NCBI GenBank assembly: GCA_045629285.1
Contig: JAZQQY010000037.1
Coordinates: 1 to 64,000, forward strand
DNA from: UBA1723 sp045629285
GTDB lineage: Bacteria; Bacteroidota; Bacteroidia; Bacteroidales; Paludibacteraceae
Length of the DNA: 64,000 bases
Direction of reading: 5' to 3'
Below the pieces are notes generated by a model. The model saw only the letters and a list, made by a program, of their open reading frames with translations, ran no database searches and was not told where the DNA came from. Position 1 is the first letter of the stretch, and each line of letters begins with the position of its first letter. The position numbers and the translations under genes are program-made. This document shows positions 7,167 to 16,299 of the stretch, piece after piece.

Positions 7167-8081
7167 TTATTTGTTCTTGACGTGAACATCCATCTGAGGG
7201 AAAGGAATGTTGATGCCTTTCTCTGTGAATGTCTTGTAAACTTTCTCATTCATATTGAAGAACACATCCCAGTAGTTAGCTCCCTCACACCATACACGAA
7301 CTGTCAAATCAACTGAACTATCGCCTAGGTTAACCAAACCGATGAATGGAGCTGGATCCTTAAGGATCTTCTCGTCTGCATTGATAAGATCCATGATTAC
7401 ATTCTTTGCATTCTCGTAGCTTTCACCGTAAGCGATGCCGAAAGTGAAGTCGACACGACGCAAAGGCATCTTAGAGTAGTTAATTGTTGTTCCAGTCGAA
7501 AGCCCACCGTTTGGAATAATGATAATCTTATTATCTACAGTAGATAGAAGTGTGTTGAAAATCTGAATCTCTTTTACTACACCAGTCTGTCCCTGAGCTT
7601 CGATCAAATCACCGATCTTGAATGGCTTGAACAGCAAAATCATGACACCACCTGCAAAGTTCTGCAATGTTCCGCTCAATGCCATACCGATTGCAACACC
7701 GGCAGATGCAAATAGTGCTACGAATGAAGATGTCTCAATACCTAGAATACCGATGATTGCGATGATTAGGATGAACATCAACACCACATTAATAACACTC
7801 TTCAAGAATGAAGATAGGGAAGGCTCGACTTCCTTTTTCTCCATAAGTCTTGCCACTCCTTTGTTGATTTTTCCAACTATCCACTTTCCGATAGTGAAAA
7901 CCAAAACTGCTATTACAACCTTAACGGCAAAGTTGATGGCCAATTCTGTGCCTTCCTTTACCAAAACCTGTAGAGCTTCGTCATACTTTGATTTGCTCAA
8001 CCCTTGTGTTGTAAGCATTTCAGCAGCCTGTGCTGCCTTTGATACTGTGTCTGCAACAGTTGTTGCCAATGAGTCATTCAT
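7167..8081 (-). CDS. mscS: small-conductance mechanosensitive channel, MscS family
   Basis: This encodes 304 residues. The family signature is complete: three membrane helices (about 50-75, 92-112 and 120-150) and the pore-lining TM3 region GVAIGMALSGTLQNFAGGV. The beta domain follows with FKIGDLIEAQGQTGVVKEI and then IIIIPNGGL. A C-terminal alpha/beta domain ends in INIPFPQMDVHVK. The channel opens on membrane tension to release solutes during hypo-osmotic shock and forms a heptamer in the inner membrane. A hydrophilic N-terminus of about 45 residues is somewhat longer than in E. coli MscS. It is monocistronic, with its own promoter and terminator. Confidence 0.93.
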   Translation of the reverse strand: MNDSLATTVADTVSKAAQAAEMLTTQGLSKSKYDEALQVLVKEGTELAINFAVKVVIAVLVFTIGKWIVGKINKGVARLMEKKEVEPSLSSFLKSVINVVLMFILIIAIIGILGIETSSFVALFASAGVAIGMALSGTLQNFAGGVMILLFKPFKIGDLIEAQGQTGVVKEIQIFNTLLSTVDNKIIIIPNGGLSTGTTINYSKMPLRRVDFTFGIAYGESYENAKNVIMDLINADEKILKDPAPFIGLVNLGDSSVDLTVRVWCEGANYWDVFFNMNEKVYKTFTEKGINIPFPQMDVHVKNK

Positions 8082-8116
8082 ATTATATACCCTTTTAATT
8101 TATAAATTTAACTTTA

Positions 8117-8146
8117 CAAAAGTACAGATTTTATGTTGAAAAACAA
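8117..8146 (-). promoter_or_regulatory. promoter of mscS
   Basis: On the minus strand the -7 element TACTTTTG (8117-8124) is preceded at about 20 bases by TTG (8144-8146), matching the Bacteroidetes consensus. The start codon is 36 bases downstream. Confidence 0.55.
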
Positions 8147-8259
8147 CTTTTTCTATTGTCAAATATTATCAAAATATGACTTAAGTATTCTCAAATTATC
8201 ATTCAACAATAATTCTGTCAAATCTCTGCCTACTGCTCCTGTAGCTCCTTATACTAATA

Positions 8260-9063
8260 TCACTCAGTGATTTCTGTGAAACGATTGAATGTCTTTCCTT
8301 CTCTTGTGACTTTCTCGAAAAACATCTTTTCTGGTCGCACCCAGTAAGCTTCGTCTCCATATAAAGCCTGATATACAACCATTCGTTCTTGAGTTTCGGA
8401 GTCGTAAGCAGTTCTGATGAATTTATACTTGCCTCCTTTAAAATGTTGGAAAAAGCGAACCTCACGTTTGACAAAAGATGTCAGCATTTCGTTAATGATC
8501 GGAACATGATAGGCTTTGACTTCTTCTGCAGTAGGGGTGTGAGCTCCTGGAAAATGAAACACTTTACTATATTTCTCGGCAAACAATGGTTCAAAATGAG
8601 CTAGTGTATCATTCTCACCAAATATTCCCCACACTTTACCCTTGAAATACGGAGTCGTGAAATTGAACTGTTCATTTTCGATCTCCGCAAACTCAGCAAT
8701 CAATTCATCGTCAATAATAAAATCTTGTTTTCCATCTGCACGTGGACTTTTATATTGATGTGCTCCGACACGTTCTTTAAGAAATTCTGTCATTTTGAAA
8801 TGAGGATTGCCAAGTAGAGCCGGAATGCCAACAATTGGAGCCAATATCTGTGCATAGAATGAACCACAACTATTTCCAACGATCAAGTCTGGATTCTCTT
8901 TATCGCAAATCTTATGGATGAATTCCAATGCTTTTTTAGGATGGATTGGAAGATCTGGCGTGAGAACACGTACTGATTCACCAAAAGCTTCTTTCAAAGC
9001 TAATGCAGGAATACAGCTTCCACTAGCAAAGAATCCATGGAGGAAAAGTATGGTTTTCATCAT
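8260..9063 (-). CDS. YqiA-like alpha/beta-hydrolase fused to a C-terminal DUF1653 domain
   Basis: This encodes 267 residues. Residues 1-190 form a small alpha/beta hydrolase: FLHGFFASG near the N-terminus, the nucleophile elbow GNSCGS, FGENDT (acid residue) and FPGAHTPT (catalytic His). The layout resembles YqiA/UPF0227 esterases. Residues about 200-265 read FFQHFKGGKYKFIRTAYDSE, then YQALYGDEAYWVRP, the signature of DUF1653, a small domain usually encoded alone. The fusion is unusual and suggests that DUF1653 modulates or targets the esterase. The substrate is unknown. The gene lies 4 bases after the flavodoxin gene in an apparent two-gene operon. Confidence 0.82.
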   Translation of the reverse strand: MMKTILFLHGFFASGSCIPALALKEAFGESVRVLTPDLPIHPKKALEFIHKICDKENPDLIVGNSCGSFYAQILAPIVGIPALLGNPHFKMTEFLKERVGAHQYKSPRADGKQDFIIDDELIAEFAEIENEQFNFTTPYFKGKVWGIFGENDTLAHFEPLFAEKYSKVFHFPGAHTPTAEEVKAYHVPIINEMLTSFVKREVRFFQHFKGGKYKFIRTAYDSETQERMVVYQALYGDEAYWVRPEKMFFEKVTREGKTFNRFTEITE

Positions 9064-9067
9064 TATA

Positions 9068-9592
9068 CTATTTCAAGAATTTTTCGATGTCATTTTTTTT
9101 AGGGTTGTTGAGAAGCATACCATCATTGAAATTAAGATTAGGGTAATCTTCTCTGAAGGCTTTCACAGAACCTTTGATTGAACTTCCTCCTGAAGTAGCG
9201 AATGGAATAATAGTTTTGCCACTTAGATCATTAGATTCAATAAATGTATTGATGATATGAGGTGCTACATACCACCAGATAGGGAAACCAATATAGATAG
9301 TATCATATTGGCTGATGTTTGAGACATTGCCATCCATTTCAGGACGAGACTTTTTGTCGTTCATCTCAACCGATGAACGACTATTCTTGTCATGCCAATC
9401 AAGGTCTGCGGAAGAGTATTTCACAGTTGGCTTAATCTCATAAATATCGGCTTTTGCAGCCTCTGCAATCTGTTTTGCTACCGACTCAGTTGTCCCTGTA
9501 GCAGAGAAATAGGCAACAAGAGCTTTCTTTTGCTGCGCTGTAGCTCCAAATGATATTACCATAGTCAAAATTGTAATTAAAATATTCTTCAT
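9068..9592 (-). CDS. exported flavodoxin-like protein
   Basis: This encodes 174 residues. A signal peptide (residues 1-19, ending in GATAQQ) precedes a short-chain flavodoxin fold. VAYFSATGTTESVAKQIAEA is the FMN-phosphate-binding loop, and YDTIYIGFPIWWYVAPHII and IPFATSGGSS are the other FMN-contacting loops of the Flavodoxin_4 type. Flavodoxins transfer electrons via FMN; an exported version would act in the periplasm with an unknown partner. The first gene of the pair with the esterase-DUF1653 gene (4-base gap). Confidence 0.87.
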   Translation of the reverse strand: MKNILITILTMVISFGATAQQKKALVAYFSATGTTESVAKQIAEAAKADIYEIKPTVKYSSADLDWHDKNSRSSVEMNDKKSRPEMDGNVSNISQYDTIYIGFPIWWYVAPHIINTFIESNDLSGKTIIPFATSGGSSIKGSVKAFREDYPNLNFNDGMLLNNPKKNDIEKFLK

Positions 9593-10057
9593 CTCTTTTT
9601 GTTATTTGTTTATATTCTCAGTATTATCAAAGTCTCATCGATTTTAACATCCGAAATAGAGATTCCATTACTGTTAGAATCGTCGGAATTATTGTGTTCT
9701 GTTTTTTCAACTCTCGATTTCTTCTCCAAGCTTTATATTTCTGTTCCAACCAGAACACCAATTTTTTAGTGAAGAATGAGATAGAAATAGCAAATCCGTG
9801 TCAGGTTCTTTAGTTTTCCCATTTATTTAATTGTTTTACAAAATTAAGGAAAATCAACGATTTTGACAAAAAGTCTGTTTGCATTCGTTAGCGTTGTCAT
9901 TATTAATGAAAACCCCATTGTTCTATTATCGTCTGTCAATTTAAAGAAAATAGTCTATATTTTTTTCTGCAATCAAGCAAGTATTCTGTTTGTTTGCAGA
10001 ATTTTATTCTTCAAAATGTAGATAATGCTTCATTTTATTCTTTGTTTGAGGCTAAAA
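9593..10057. other. intergenic region upstream of metF, no gene seen
   Basis: About 465 AT-rich bases lie between divergent transcription units. I looked for a SAM or cobalamin riboswitch ahead of the methionine genes and saw no convincing conserved core. Only the metF promoter at its right end is supported. Confidence 0.45.
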
Positions 10058-10089
10058 TTTGCATGATTTTTCTAATATTCATACTTTTG
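10058..10089 (+). promoter_or_regulatory. promoter of metF-metH
   Basis: TTTG at 10058-10061, a 20-base spacer, then TACTTTTG at 10082-10089: an excellent match to the Bacteroidetes -33/-7 consensus, 40 bases before the metF ATG. Confidence 0.7.
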
Positions 10090-10129
10090 CAAACCAAAGA
10101 ATGAAAATAAACGAAAATAGCAAGATAAT

Positions 10130-11083
10130 ATGACAGTTCAGAATTTTGTCACTAATACACAGAAACCAGTATTCTCATTTGAGATTCTTCCACCGCTTAA
10201 GGGTAACGGAATCGACAGAGTATATAAGATAGTTGATAAACTGCGTGAGTTTGATCCTAAGTATATCAACATCACGTCGCACCATAGTGAAGCCATCTAT
10301 CGTCCACAGGCAGACGGATTGCTAAAAAGAAGTATGGTGTTGCGTCGACCTGGTACTGTTGCTATTGCTGCTGCAATTCAGAATAAATATGGCATTCAGG
10401 CTGTGCCTCATATTATTTGTAAAGGATTCACTAAGGAGGAGACTGAATATGCTCTTCTTGACCTTAATTTCCTAGGCATTCATAATCTATTGCTACTTCG
10501 TGGTGATTGCAAGAATGTGACTGTACCTGCTGGTCAGGAACATCTTTATAATGACTTTGCTGTCGACTTGCAGAAGCAGGTTAATGATTTCAACAACGGT
10601 GTCGATATCTACGGTGATAAAATCGATGGTATTGAAGTGCCGTTCTCTTACGGAATGGCTTGCTATCCTGAGAAGCATGAGGAGGCTCCAAACCCTAATT
10701 CCGACTTGCGTATCGCAGTGGAGAAGGTAAAGAATGGTGCTCAGTACCTTGTGACTCAGATGTTCTTCGATAATCAGAAATACTATGATTTCGTCGACAA
10801 GGCTCGTGCCGCAGGAATCACTGTTCCTATCATCCCAGGTATCAAACCTGTAGTGCTTCGCAACCAGTTGAATGTATTGCCTAAGGTTTTCCATACTGAT
10901 ATTCCTGAACCATTTGCTAACGAACTAGCTAAGTGTAAGACAGACGAGGAGGCTAAGGAAGTTGGTGTAGAGTGGTGTTTGGAGCAGTGTCGTGATCTTA
11001 TTGCTCACGGCGTCAACAACCTACATTTCTATACTCTGATGGCGTCTGATTCTGTGTCTCGCGTCGCAAAAGAAATATTCTAA
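10130..11083 (+). CDS. metF: 5,10-methylenetetrahydrofolate reductase
   Basis: This encodes 317 residues, the usual length. It reduces 5,10-methylene-THF to 5-methyl-THF using FAD, providing the methyl donor for methionine synthesis. Seen are FSFEILPPLKG at the N-terminus (catalytic Glu), INITSHH, LLLLRGD (family LRGD motif) and YLVTQMFFDNQKYYDFV, then PIIPGIKPV, all characteristic. It lies immediately upstream of metH, whose product uses its 5-methyl-THF, so the pair forms a methyl-cycle unit. A strong promoter precedes it and a palindromic spacer separates it from metH. Confidence 0.96.
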   Translation: MTVQNFVTNTQKPVFSFEILPPLKGNGIDRVYKIVDKLREFDPKYINITSHHSEAIYRPQADGLLKRSMVLRRPGTVAIAAAIQNKYGIQAVPHIICKGFTKEETEYALLDLNFLGIHNLLLLRGDCKNVTVPAGQEHLYNDFAVDLQKQVNDFNNGVDIYGDKIDGIEVPFSYGMACYPEKHEEAPNPNSDLRIAVEKVKNGAQYLVTQMFFDNQKYYDFVDKARAAGITVPIIPGIKPVVLRNQLNVLPKVFHTDIPEPFANELAKCKTDEEAKEVGVEWCLEQCRDLIAHGVNNLHFYTLMASDSVSRVAKEIF

Positions 11084-11098
11084 ATAGATATTATATGC

Positions 11099-11167
11099 GG
11101 GCAGGTTTGAAACCTGCCCCTACAAGTATATAACGGGGTTCCGTAGGGGAGAGTTTCAACCCCTCCC
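11099..11167. repeat. palindromic spacer between metF and metH
   Basis: GGGCAGG-TTTGAAA-CCTGCCC (11099-11119) is a near-perfect hairpin. It is followed by a G/C-rich block with GGGG...CCCC complementarity (about 11146-11167). It looks like a REP-type intergenic element and could attenuate metH relative to metF. Confidence 0.5.
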
Positions 11168-11173
11168 GTAATT

Positions 11174-14100
11174 ATGAAAATTCCAATGAGAAAACAACTC
11201 CAAAATAGAATCCTTATCCTCGACGGCGGATACGGCACAATGATCCAGGCATGTGGAATCCAGGGCAACAACGATGCTCTTCCAATGGAAAATCCTGAAG
11301 TGATTGCTAAGATTCATCGTGGTTATCTTGAGTCGGGTGCCGATATTGTCTCCACTTGTTCCTTCGGTGCACAACGTATCTCGCAGGCTGAATACGGTAT
11401 GCAGGACAAAATCAAGGAGATGAACCTTGCCGCTGCTAAACTTGCTCGTGCGGAGGCTGACAGAATGACTGCCATCACTCCTGACCGCCCTCGTTTTGTG
11501 GCTGGCTCAATCGGACCTACAGGTAAGATGCTTTCTATGTCGGAGAATGCAGATGATCCTGCAGCTCGCTCAATCTCTTTCGATGAACTAGTCAACGCAT
11601 ACGAGGAGCAGATGTCGGCATTGATTGAGGGTGGAGTAGACGCTTTCCTTATTGAAACGATATTTGATACTCAAAACTCCAAAGCGGCTCTCTACGCGGC
11701 TGAAAAAGCTATGCAGAAGATGGGTCGACGTGTGGAGCTTATGGTTTCACTTACCATCAGCGATAATAGCGGCCGTTCTTTGTCGGGCCAGACAATCGAG
11801 GCCTTCATAGCTAGTGTTTCCCACGCTCCGTTGTTGAGCATCGGTTTGAATTGTGGACTTGGTGCAGAGGCTCTCTTGCCATACCTGCGCAGAATCTGTG
11901 CGGTTGCCCCTTGCTACGTGAGCTGCCATCCAAACGCTGGACTTCCAAACGCTCTTGGCAAGTATGTCGACACACCAATAAAGATGCGTAGCGAGTTGGC
12001 TCCATTCTTCGATGAGGGTTTGCTAAACATCATCGGTGGTTGTTGTGGTACGACTCCTGATCATATCGCCGCTATCAACGAGGAGGTGCAGAAAGGTCAT
12101 GCCAAGATACACAAAGTCAACACTATAGATGTCAATAATCTTGTGTTGTCTGGTCTTGAACCGCTTTCAGTCGCCGCTCTTCCTGAGGATGACAAATTCC
12201 TAAAGATTGGTGAGCGTTGCAACGTGGCTGGTTCACGCAAGTTCTTGAAACTAATCAATGAAAAATGTTATGACGAGGCACTTGAAATCGCCCGCAAACA
12301 GGTGGAAGGCGGTGCTAATGTCATTGATATAAATATGGACGACGGTCTGCTTGATGCTAAGGTGGAGATGTCCCACTTTGTGCGTCTGATTGCGTCCGAT
12401 CCTGAGATTGCCAAACTTCCTTTGATGCTTGATTCATCCCGTTTCGAGGTGATAGAGGAGGCATTGAAGTGGACTCAGGGAAAATGTATTGTAAACTCTA
12501 TCTCTTTGAAGGAGGGTGAGGAAAAGTTCCTGGATCATGCACGTGTGATCCGTCAATTCGGAGCTGCTGTGATTGTCATGGCTTTCGACGAGGAGGGTCA
12601 GGCGACATCATACGACAGAAAAATCGAAATCTGTGGAAGAGCATACCGTATGCTTCGTGAAAAACTTGATTTCCCAGCTGGTGATATCATCTTCGATCCA
12701 AATGTCTTGACCGTGGCGACTGGTATGTCGGAGCATTTCGACTACGGTAACGACTTCGTGCGTGCAGCTGAGTGGATTCACGCCAACTTGCCAGGTGCAA
12801 GAGTATCAGGTGGATTGAGCAACTTGTCGTTCGCATTCCGTGGAAACAACTTCGTACGTGAGGCAATGCACACCGTATTCCTTGACGAAGCCACACAGCG
12901 TGGAATGGATATGGCGATTCTTAACCCGTCGACAATGATGCCGAGTGCGAGCGTTCCAGAGGCTTTGCGCCTTGCTATACGTGGCGTCTTGTTCACACGT
13001 CGTGATGAGGAGGCAACTGAACTTTTGATTGCCCTTGCCGACGAAATCCGACTAAGAAAAGAGGCTGAAAAAGCACAGAAATTGGGCGGTGCGACTGTTG
13101 CTGCACCTGCTCCAGCGGCTGCTCCTGTCGCTACAACTTGCGATGAGCGTCTGCGTCAGGCCTTGATCACAGGAAACGGTTCCACTCTGAAGCCAGACCT
13201 TGAGGAGGCAATGACAAAATACGGTTCTGCCTTGAAGATCATCGAGGGACCGTTGATGGAAGGAATGAATGAAGTGGGCCAGCGTTTCGGAGAAGGAAAG
13301 ATGTTCTTGCCTCAGGTGGTGAAGACTGCACGCACGATGAAGCAGGCGGTGTCGATCCTAAATCCATATATCACTAAATCGGATGGCGACGCACATTCGG
13401 CAGGCAAACTTGTCATTGCCACAGTGAAGGGCGACGTACACGACATCGGCAAAAATATCGTCGGCGTAGTGCTTACATGTAACGGTTACAGCGTGACTGA
13501 TCTTGGCGTGATGGTGCCGCCTGAGGATATCATCAAGACAGCCATCGAGGAAAAATGTGATGTGGTCTGCTTGAGCGGATTGATCACACCGTCGCTTGAG
13601 GAGATGTGTACAGTAGCCAAGATGATGCAGGAGGCTGGTTTGACAATTCCGCTAATCGTAGGCGGTGCAACAACTTCCGATCTTCACACTGCGCTCAAGA
13701 TGGCGCCACTATATCCGAATGGTGTAGTGCTACGTGCGTCGGATGCGGCACAGAATCCTGTCGTCGTATCAAAACTACTTTCAGATTCTCGCGACGCATT
13801 TATTGCAGAGATCAAAGACTATCAGCAGAAATTGCGTGACGACTATAATAGCGGCAAGGATGAGAAAGCACCTGCCGACCCACATATCATTCCGGCTCCG
13901 GAGAAAAAGGAGGTGGAAAAGACAGTTGAGCCACCATACTTTGGTGAGAAAATCCACGATTTGATCGCGCTTTCTGAGGTGAGACCGATCATCGACTGGA
14001 GATATTTCTACCGTGTCTGGAGAGTGACAGACGGCAGCGATGAAGCCAAATCACTACGTGAAGATGCTGAAAATCTTTTGGATAGACTGCAGAAGATGCC

Positions 14101-14569
14101 AGGCTTCGGTATCAATTCCTTAGAATCGTTCTATCCGGCTTTCGTTGACAAGGATGGCTTGAAGATCAAGAAAGAAAACGAGACTTTGCAATTGTGCGAT
14201 GCGTCGGCTCCGATTTGCCTTCATATAAAGGAGAAGAACGACGTGATCGGATTCTTTGCGGCGACAATCTCAGAGCCGTTCATCAGCCATATCGAGGAAC
14301 TAAAGAAGGGCGACGACAGCTACGAAGCCTTGCTTGCCCAATCACTTGCAGATAGACTTGTAGAGGCTGGAAACCAATATCTTGCAAAGCAACTTTTGCC
14401 TCACAGCTGGACAGGCATACGCCCGGCAGTCGGCTATCCGATGTGGCCTGAGCAGCAAGACATCTTCCGCCTAGCCAAAGTGATACCATTCGACAAAATA
14501 GGCATCAAATTGACTGAAAACGGCGCAATGTATCCGCAAGCTTCAGTAGCAGGAGCCATTTTGAAGTAA
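11174..14569 (+). CDS. metH: cobalamin-dependent methionine synthase
   Basis: This encodes 1131 residues, slightly shorter than E. coli MetH (1227). Domains in order: the homocysteine/zinc domain (about 1-310, with zinc ligands in GLNCG and GGCCGT), the pterin (methyl-THF) domain (about 330-610, GERCNVAGSRKF and then DINMDDGLLD), and an Ala/Pro-rich linker (about 640-655). Next come the cobalamin cap and binding domain (about 660-880, GDVHDIGKNIVGVVL with the axial His of DxHxxG) and the reactivation/AdoMet domain (about 910-1131, RPAVGYPMWPEQ). It transfers methyl from 5-methyl-THF to homocysteine. It is co-directional with metF, 90 bases upstream. The reactivation domain is compact and accounts for the shorter length. 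Confidence 0.97.
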   Translation: MKIPMRKQLQNRILILDGGYGTMIQACGIQGNNDALPMENPEVIAKIHRGYLESGADIVSTCSFGAQRISQAEYGMQDKIKEMNLAAAKLARAEADRMTAITPDRPRFVAGSIGPTGKMLSMSENADDPAARSISFDELVNAYEEQMSALIEGGVDAFLIETIFDTQNSKAALYAAEKAMQKMGRRVELMVSLTISDNSGRSLSGQTIEAFIASVSHAPLLSIGLNCGLGAEALLPYLRRICAVAPCYVSCHPNAGLPNALGKYVDTPIKMRSELAPFFDEGLLNIIGGCCGTTPDHIAAINEEVQKGHAKIHKVNTIDVNNLVLSGLEPLSVAALPEDDKFLKIGERCNVAGSRKFLKLINEKCYDEALEIARKQVEGGANVIDINMDDGLLDAKVEMSHFVRLIASDPEIAKLPLMLDSSRFEVIEEALKWTQGKCIVNSISLKEGEEKFLDHARVIRQFGAAVIVMAFDEEGQATSYDRKIEICGRAYRMLREKLDFPAGDIIFDPNVLTVATGMSEHFDYGNDFVRAAEWIHANLPGARVSGGLSNLSFAFRGNNFVREAMHTVFLDEATQRGMDMAILNPSTMMPSASVPEALRLAIRGVLFTRRDEEATELLIALADEIRLRKEAEKAQKLGGATVAAPAPAAAPVATTCDERLRQALITGNGSTLKPDLEEAMTKYGSALKIIEGPLMEGMNEVGQRFGEGKMFLPQVVKTARTMKQAVSILNPYITKSDGDAHSAGKLVIATVKGDVHDIGKNIVGVVLTCNGYSVTDLGVMVPPEDIIKTAIEEKCDVVCLSGLITPSLEEMCTVAKMMQEAGLTIPLIVGGATTSDLHTALKMAPLYPNGVVLRASDAAQNPVVVSKLLSDSRDAFIAEIKDYQQKLRDDYNSGKDEKAPADPHIIPAPEKKEVEKTVEPPYFGEKIHDLIALSEVRPIIDWRYFYRVWRVTDGSDEAKSLREDAENLLDRLQKMPGFGINSLESFYPAFVDKDGLKIKKENETLQLCDASAPICLHIKEKNDVIGFFAATISEPFISHIEELKKGDDSYEALLAQSLADRLVEAGNQYLAKQLLPHSWTGIRPAVGYPMWPEQQDIFRLAKVIPFDKIGIKLTENGAMYPQASVAGAILK

Positions 14570-14577
14570 ATACTATT

Positions 14578-14622
14578 AGGCCATGGTTGGCAAAACGTGA
14601 ATCGTTTTGGCTACCATGGCCT
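14578..14622. repeat. GGCCATGGTTGGC intergenic palindrome (copy B)
   Basis: AGGCCATGGTTGGCAAAACG - TGAAT - CGTTTTGGCTACCATGGCCT: a 20-bp stem with two mismatches, 8 bases after metH. No long T-run follows. It is related to copies at 5848-5891 and 20085-20129. Confidence 0.65.
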
Positions 14623-14800
14623 GCTTATAAGAAATATATGGCCACATCCGTATATGATAAGGATGTGGAATAAAAGAAAAATTTGAATTTGTTTATCTTT
14701 TTCTTTGTTTGACGTATTGCATTATTTAATTTTATACCCTGATAAACTGATAAAAGGATAATAATCAGCCTTTATTTGGGTTGATATATAGAATTAGATA

Positions 14801-16294
14801 ATGATTACAGGCGAGATAAAGACACGTATCGACCAGATTTGGGATACGTTTTGGACTGGTGGTATAACAAACAGTATCACTATCCTTGAGCAGATGACCT
14901 ACCTTTTCTTTATGAAAATGTTGGATGACGCTCAACGAACTAAAGAGGTGAATGCCAATGCTTTCGGTGTGGAAGTCAAAGACCCTACTTTCAAGGATGG
15001 TGTGTGGCATAATCCTGAAACTGACAAGGATGTGCCATACGAGAGCCTGCGTTGGAATATCTTCAAGAACAAAGAGCCTGAATCTATGTTCTCCCTAATC
15101 AGCAAGGATGTCTTTGTCTTTATCAAAAACCTTGGCGAAGGCAAGGATTCTGCCTACAGCCGTTTTATGGACTCCGCCACTTTCCTTATCCCTAACGCAC
15201 GAACATTGACCAAGATTGTCGAGGGCATTGATGCTCTAGATATGAACAACCGTGATGTGATGGGCGACGTGTATGAGTACATACTTGGCAAGATGGCTGC
15301 GTCGGGCAATAACGGTCAGTTCAGAACGCCTCGCCATATTATCCGTATGATGGTGGAACTGATGAAGCCTACTTTGGAAGACACTATCTGCGACCCTGCT
15401 ATGGGTTCGGCTGGCTTCATCACGGAGAGTGCCAAATATATCAAGGAGAATTACAAAAAGGAGTTGTTGAAGAAGGAGAACAAGGAGCATTACAAGAATG
15501 ATATGCTTCACGGCTTCGACACCGACCAGACTATGCTCCGTATCGGTGCTATGAACCTTATGCTTCACGATGTTGACAACCCTTGTATCAAATATCAGGA
15601 CTCTTTATCATCTGACAACACAGACGAAAGCAAATATACTCTATGCTTGGCGAATCCTCCGTTTGCAGGCAGTCTCGACAACGAATCAATAAGCAAAAGT
15701 TTGTTGGCAATCACTAAGACCAAGAAGACGGAATTGTTGTTCGTCGCACTATTCGTCAGAATGTTGCAGTTAGGAGGACGTTGTGCAAGCATTGTTCCAG
15801 ACGGAGTGTTGTTTGGAAACAGCACAGGACACAAGTCTATCAGACAAGAATTGATTGACCATCAGCAGTTGAAGGCTGTCATTTCAATGCCGAGTGGTGT
15901 GTTCCAGCCATATTCTGGTGTGTCAACTGCCATCTTGATATTCACAAAGACCAACGACGGTGGAACAGACAAGGTTTGGTTTTACGATATGCGTGCCGAC
16001 GGATATACACTTGACCAAAAGCGTACAGAATGTACAGAGAACGATATTCCTGACATCATCGCACGTTTCAACAACCTTGAAGGCGAGGAAGGTCGCACAC
16101 GCAAAGACCAGTCTTTCCTAGTTCCTGTTGAGGAAATCCGTGAGAAAGACTACGACTTGTCAATCAACAAATACAAGGAGGTTGAGCGAGAGGCAGTTGT
16201 GTATGAAGAGCCATCCGTTATACTTGGACGCATTGAGGAGCGTGTAAACAATATCCAATCTGCTTTGGTGGAGTTTAGAACTAAATTGCTGTAG
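14801..16294 (+). CDS. hsdM: type I restriction-modification system, DNA methyltransferase subunit
   Basis: This encodes 497 residues. The N-terminal HsdM helical domain (QIWDTFWTGG, ILEQMTYLFFMKMLDD) is followed by the N6-adenine methyltransferase domain. Motif I appears as CDPAMGSAGF (about residue 198) and motif IV as NPPF in CLANPPFAGS. QFRTPRHIIRMMVE just before motif I is typical. It methylates adenine in the recognition sequence chosen by HsdS. It is the first gene of the island, with the DUF1016 gene 5 bases downstream. Confidence 0.95.
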   Translation: MITGEIKTRIDQIWDTFWTGGITNSITILEQMTYLFFMKMLDDAQRTKEVNANAFGVEVKDPTFKDGVWHNPETDKDVPYESLRWNIFKNKEPESMFSLISKDVFVFIKNLGEGKDSAYSRFMDSATFLIPNARTLTKIVEGIDALDMNNRDVMGDVYEYILGKMAASGNNGQFRTPRHIIRMMVELMKPTLEDTICDPAMGSAGFITESAKYIKENYKKELLKKENKEHYKNDMLHGFDTDQTMLRIGAMNLMLHDVDNPCIKYQDSLSSDNTDESKYTLCLANPPFAGSLDNESISKSLLAITKTKKTELLFVALFVRMLQLGGRCASIVPDGVLFGNSTGHKSIRQELIDHQQLKAVISMPSGVFQPYSGVSTAILIFTKTNDGGTDKVWFYDMRADGYTLDQKRTECTENDIPDIIARFNNLEGEEGRTRKDQSFLVPVEEIREKDYDLSINKYKEVEREAVVYEEPSVILGRIEERVNNIQSALVEFRTKLL

Positions 16295-16299
16295 TAGGT

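Noticed and set aside
9593..10129. SAM or cobalamin riboswitch ahead of metF-metH
   Set aside because: No conserved riboswitch core or paired terminator was visible, and the strong promoter lies only 40 bases before the start codon, leaving no room.
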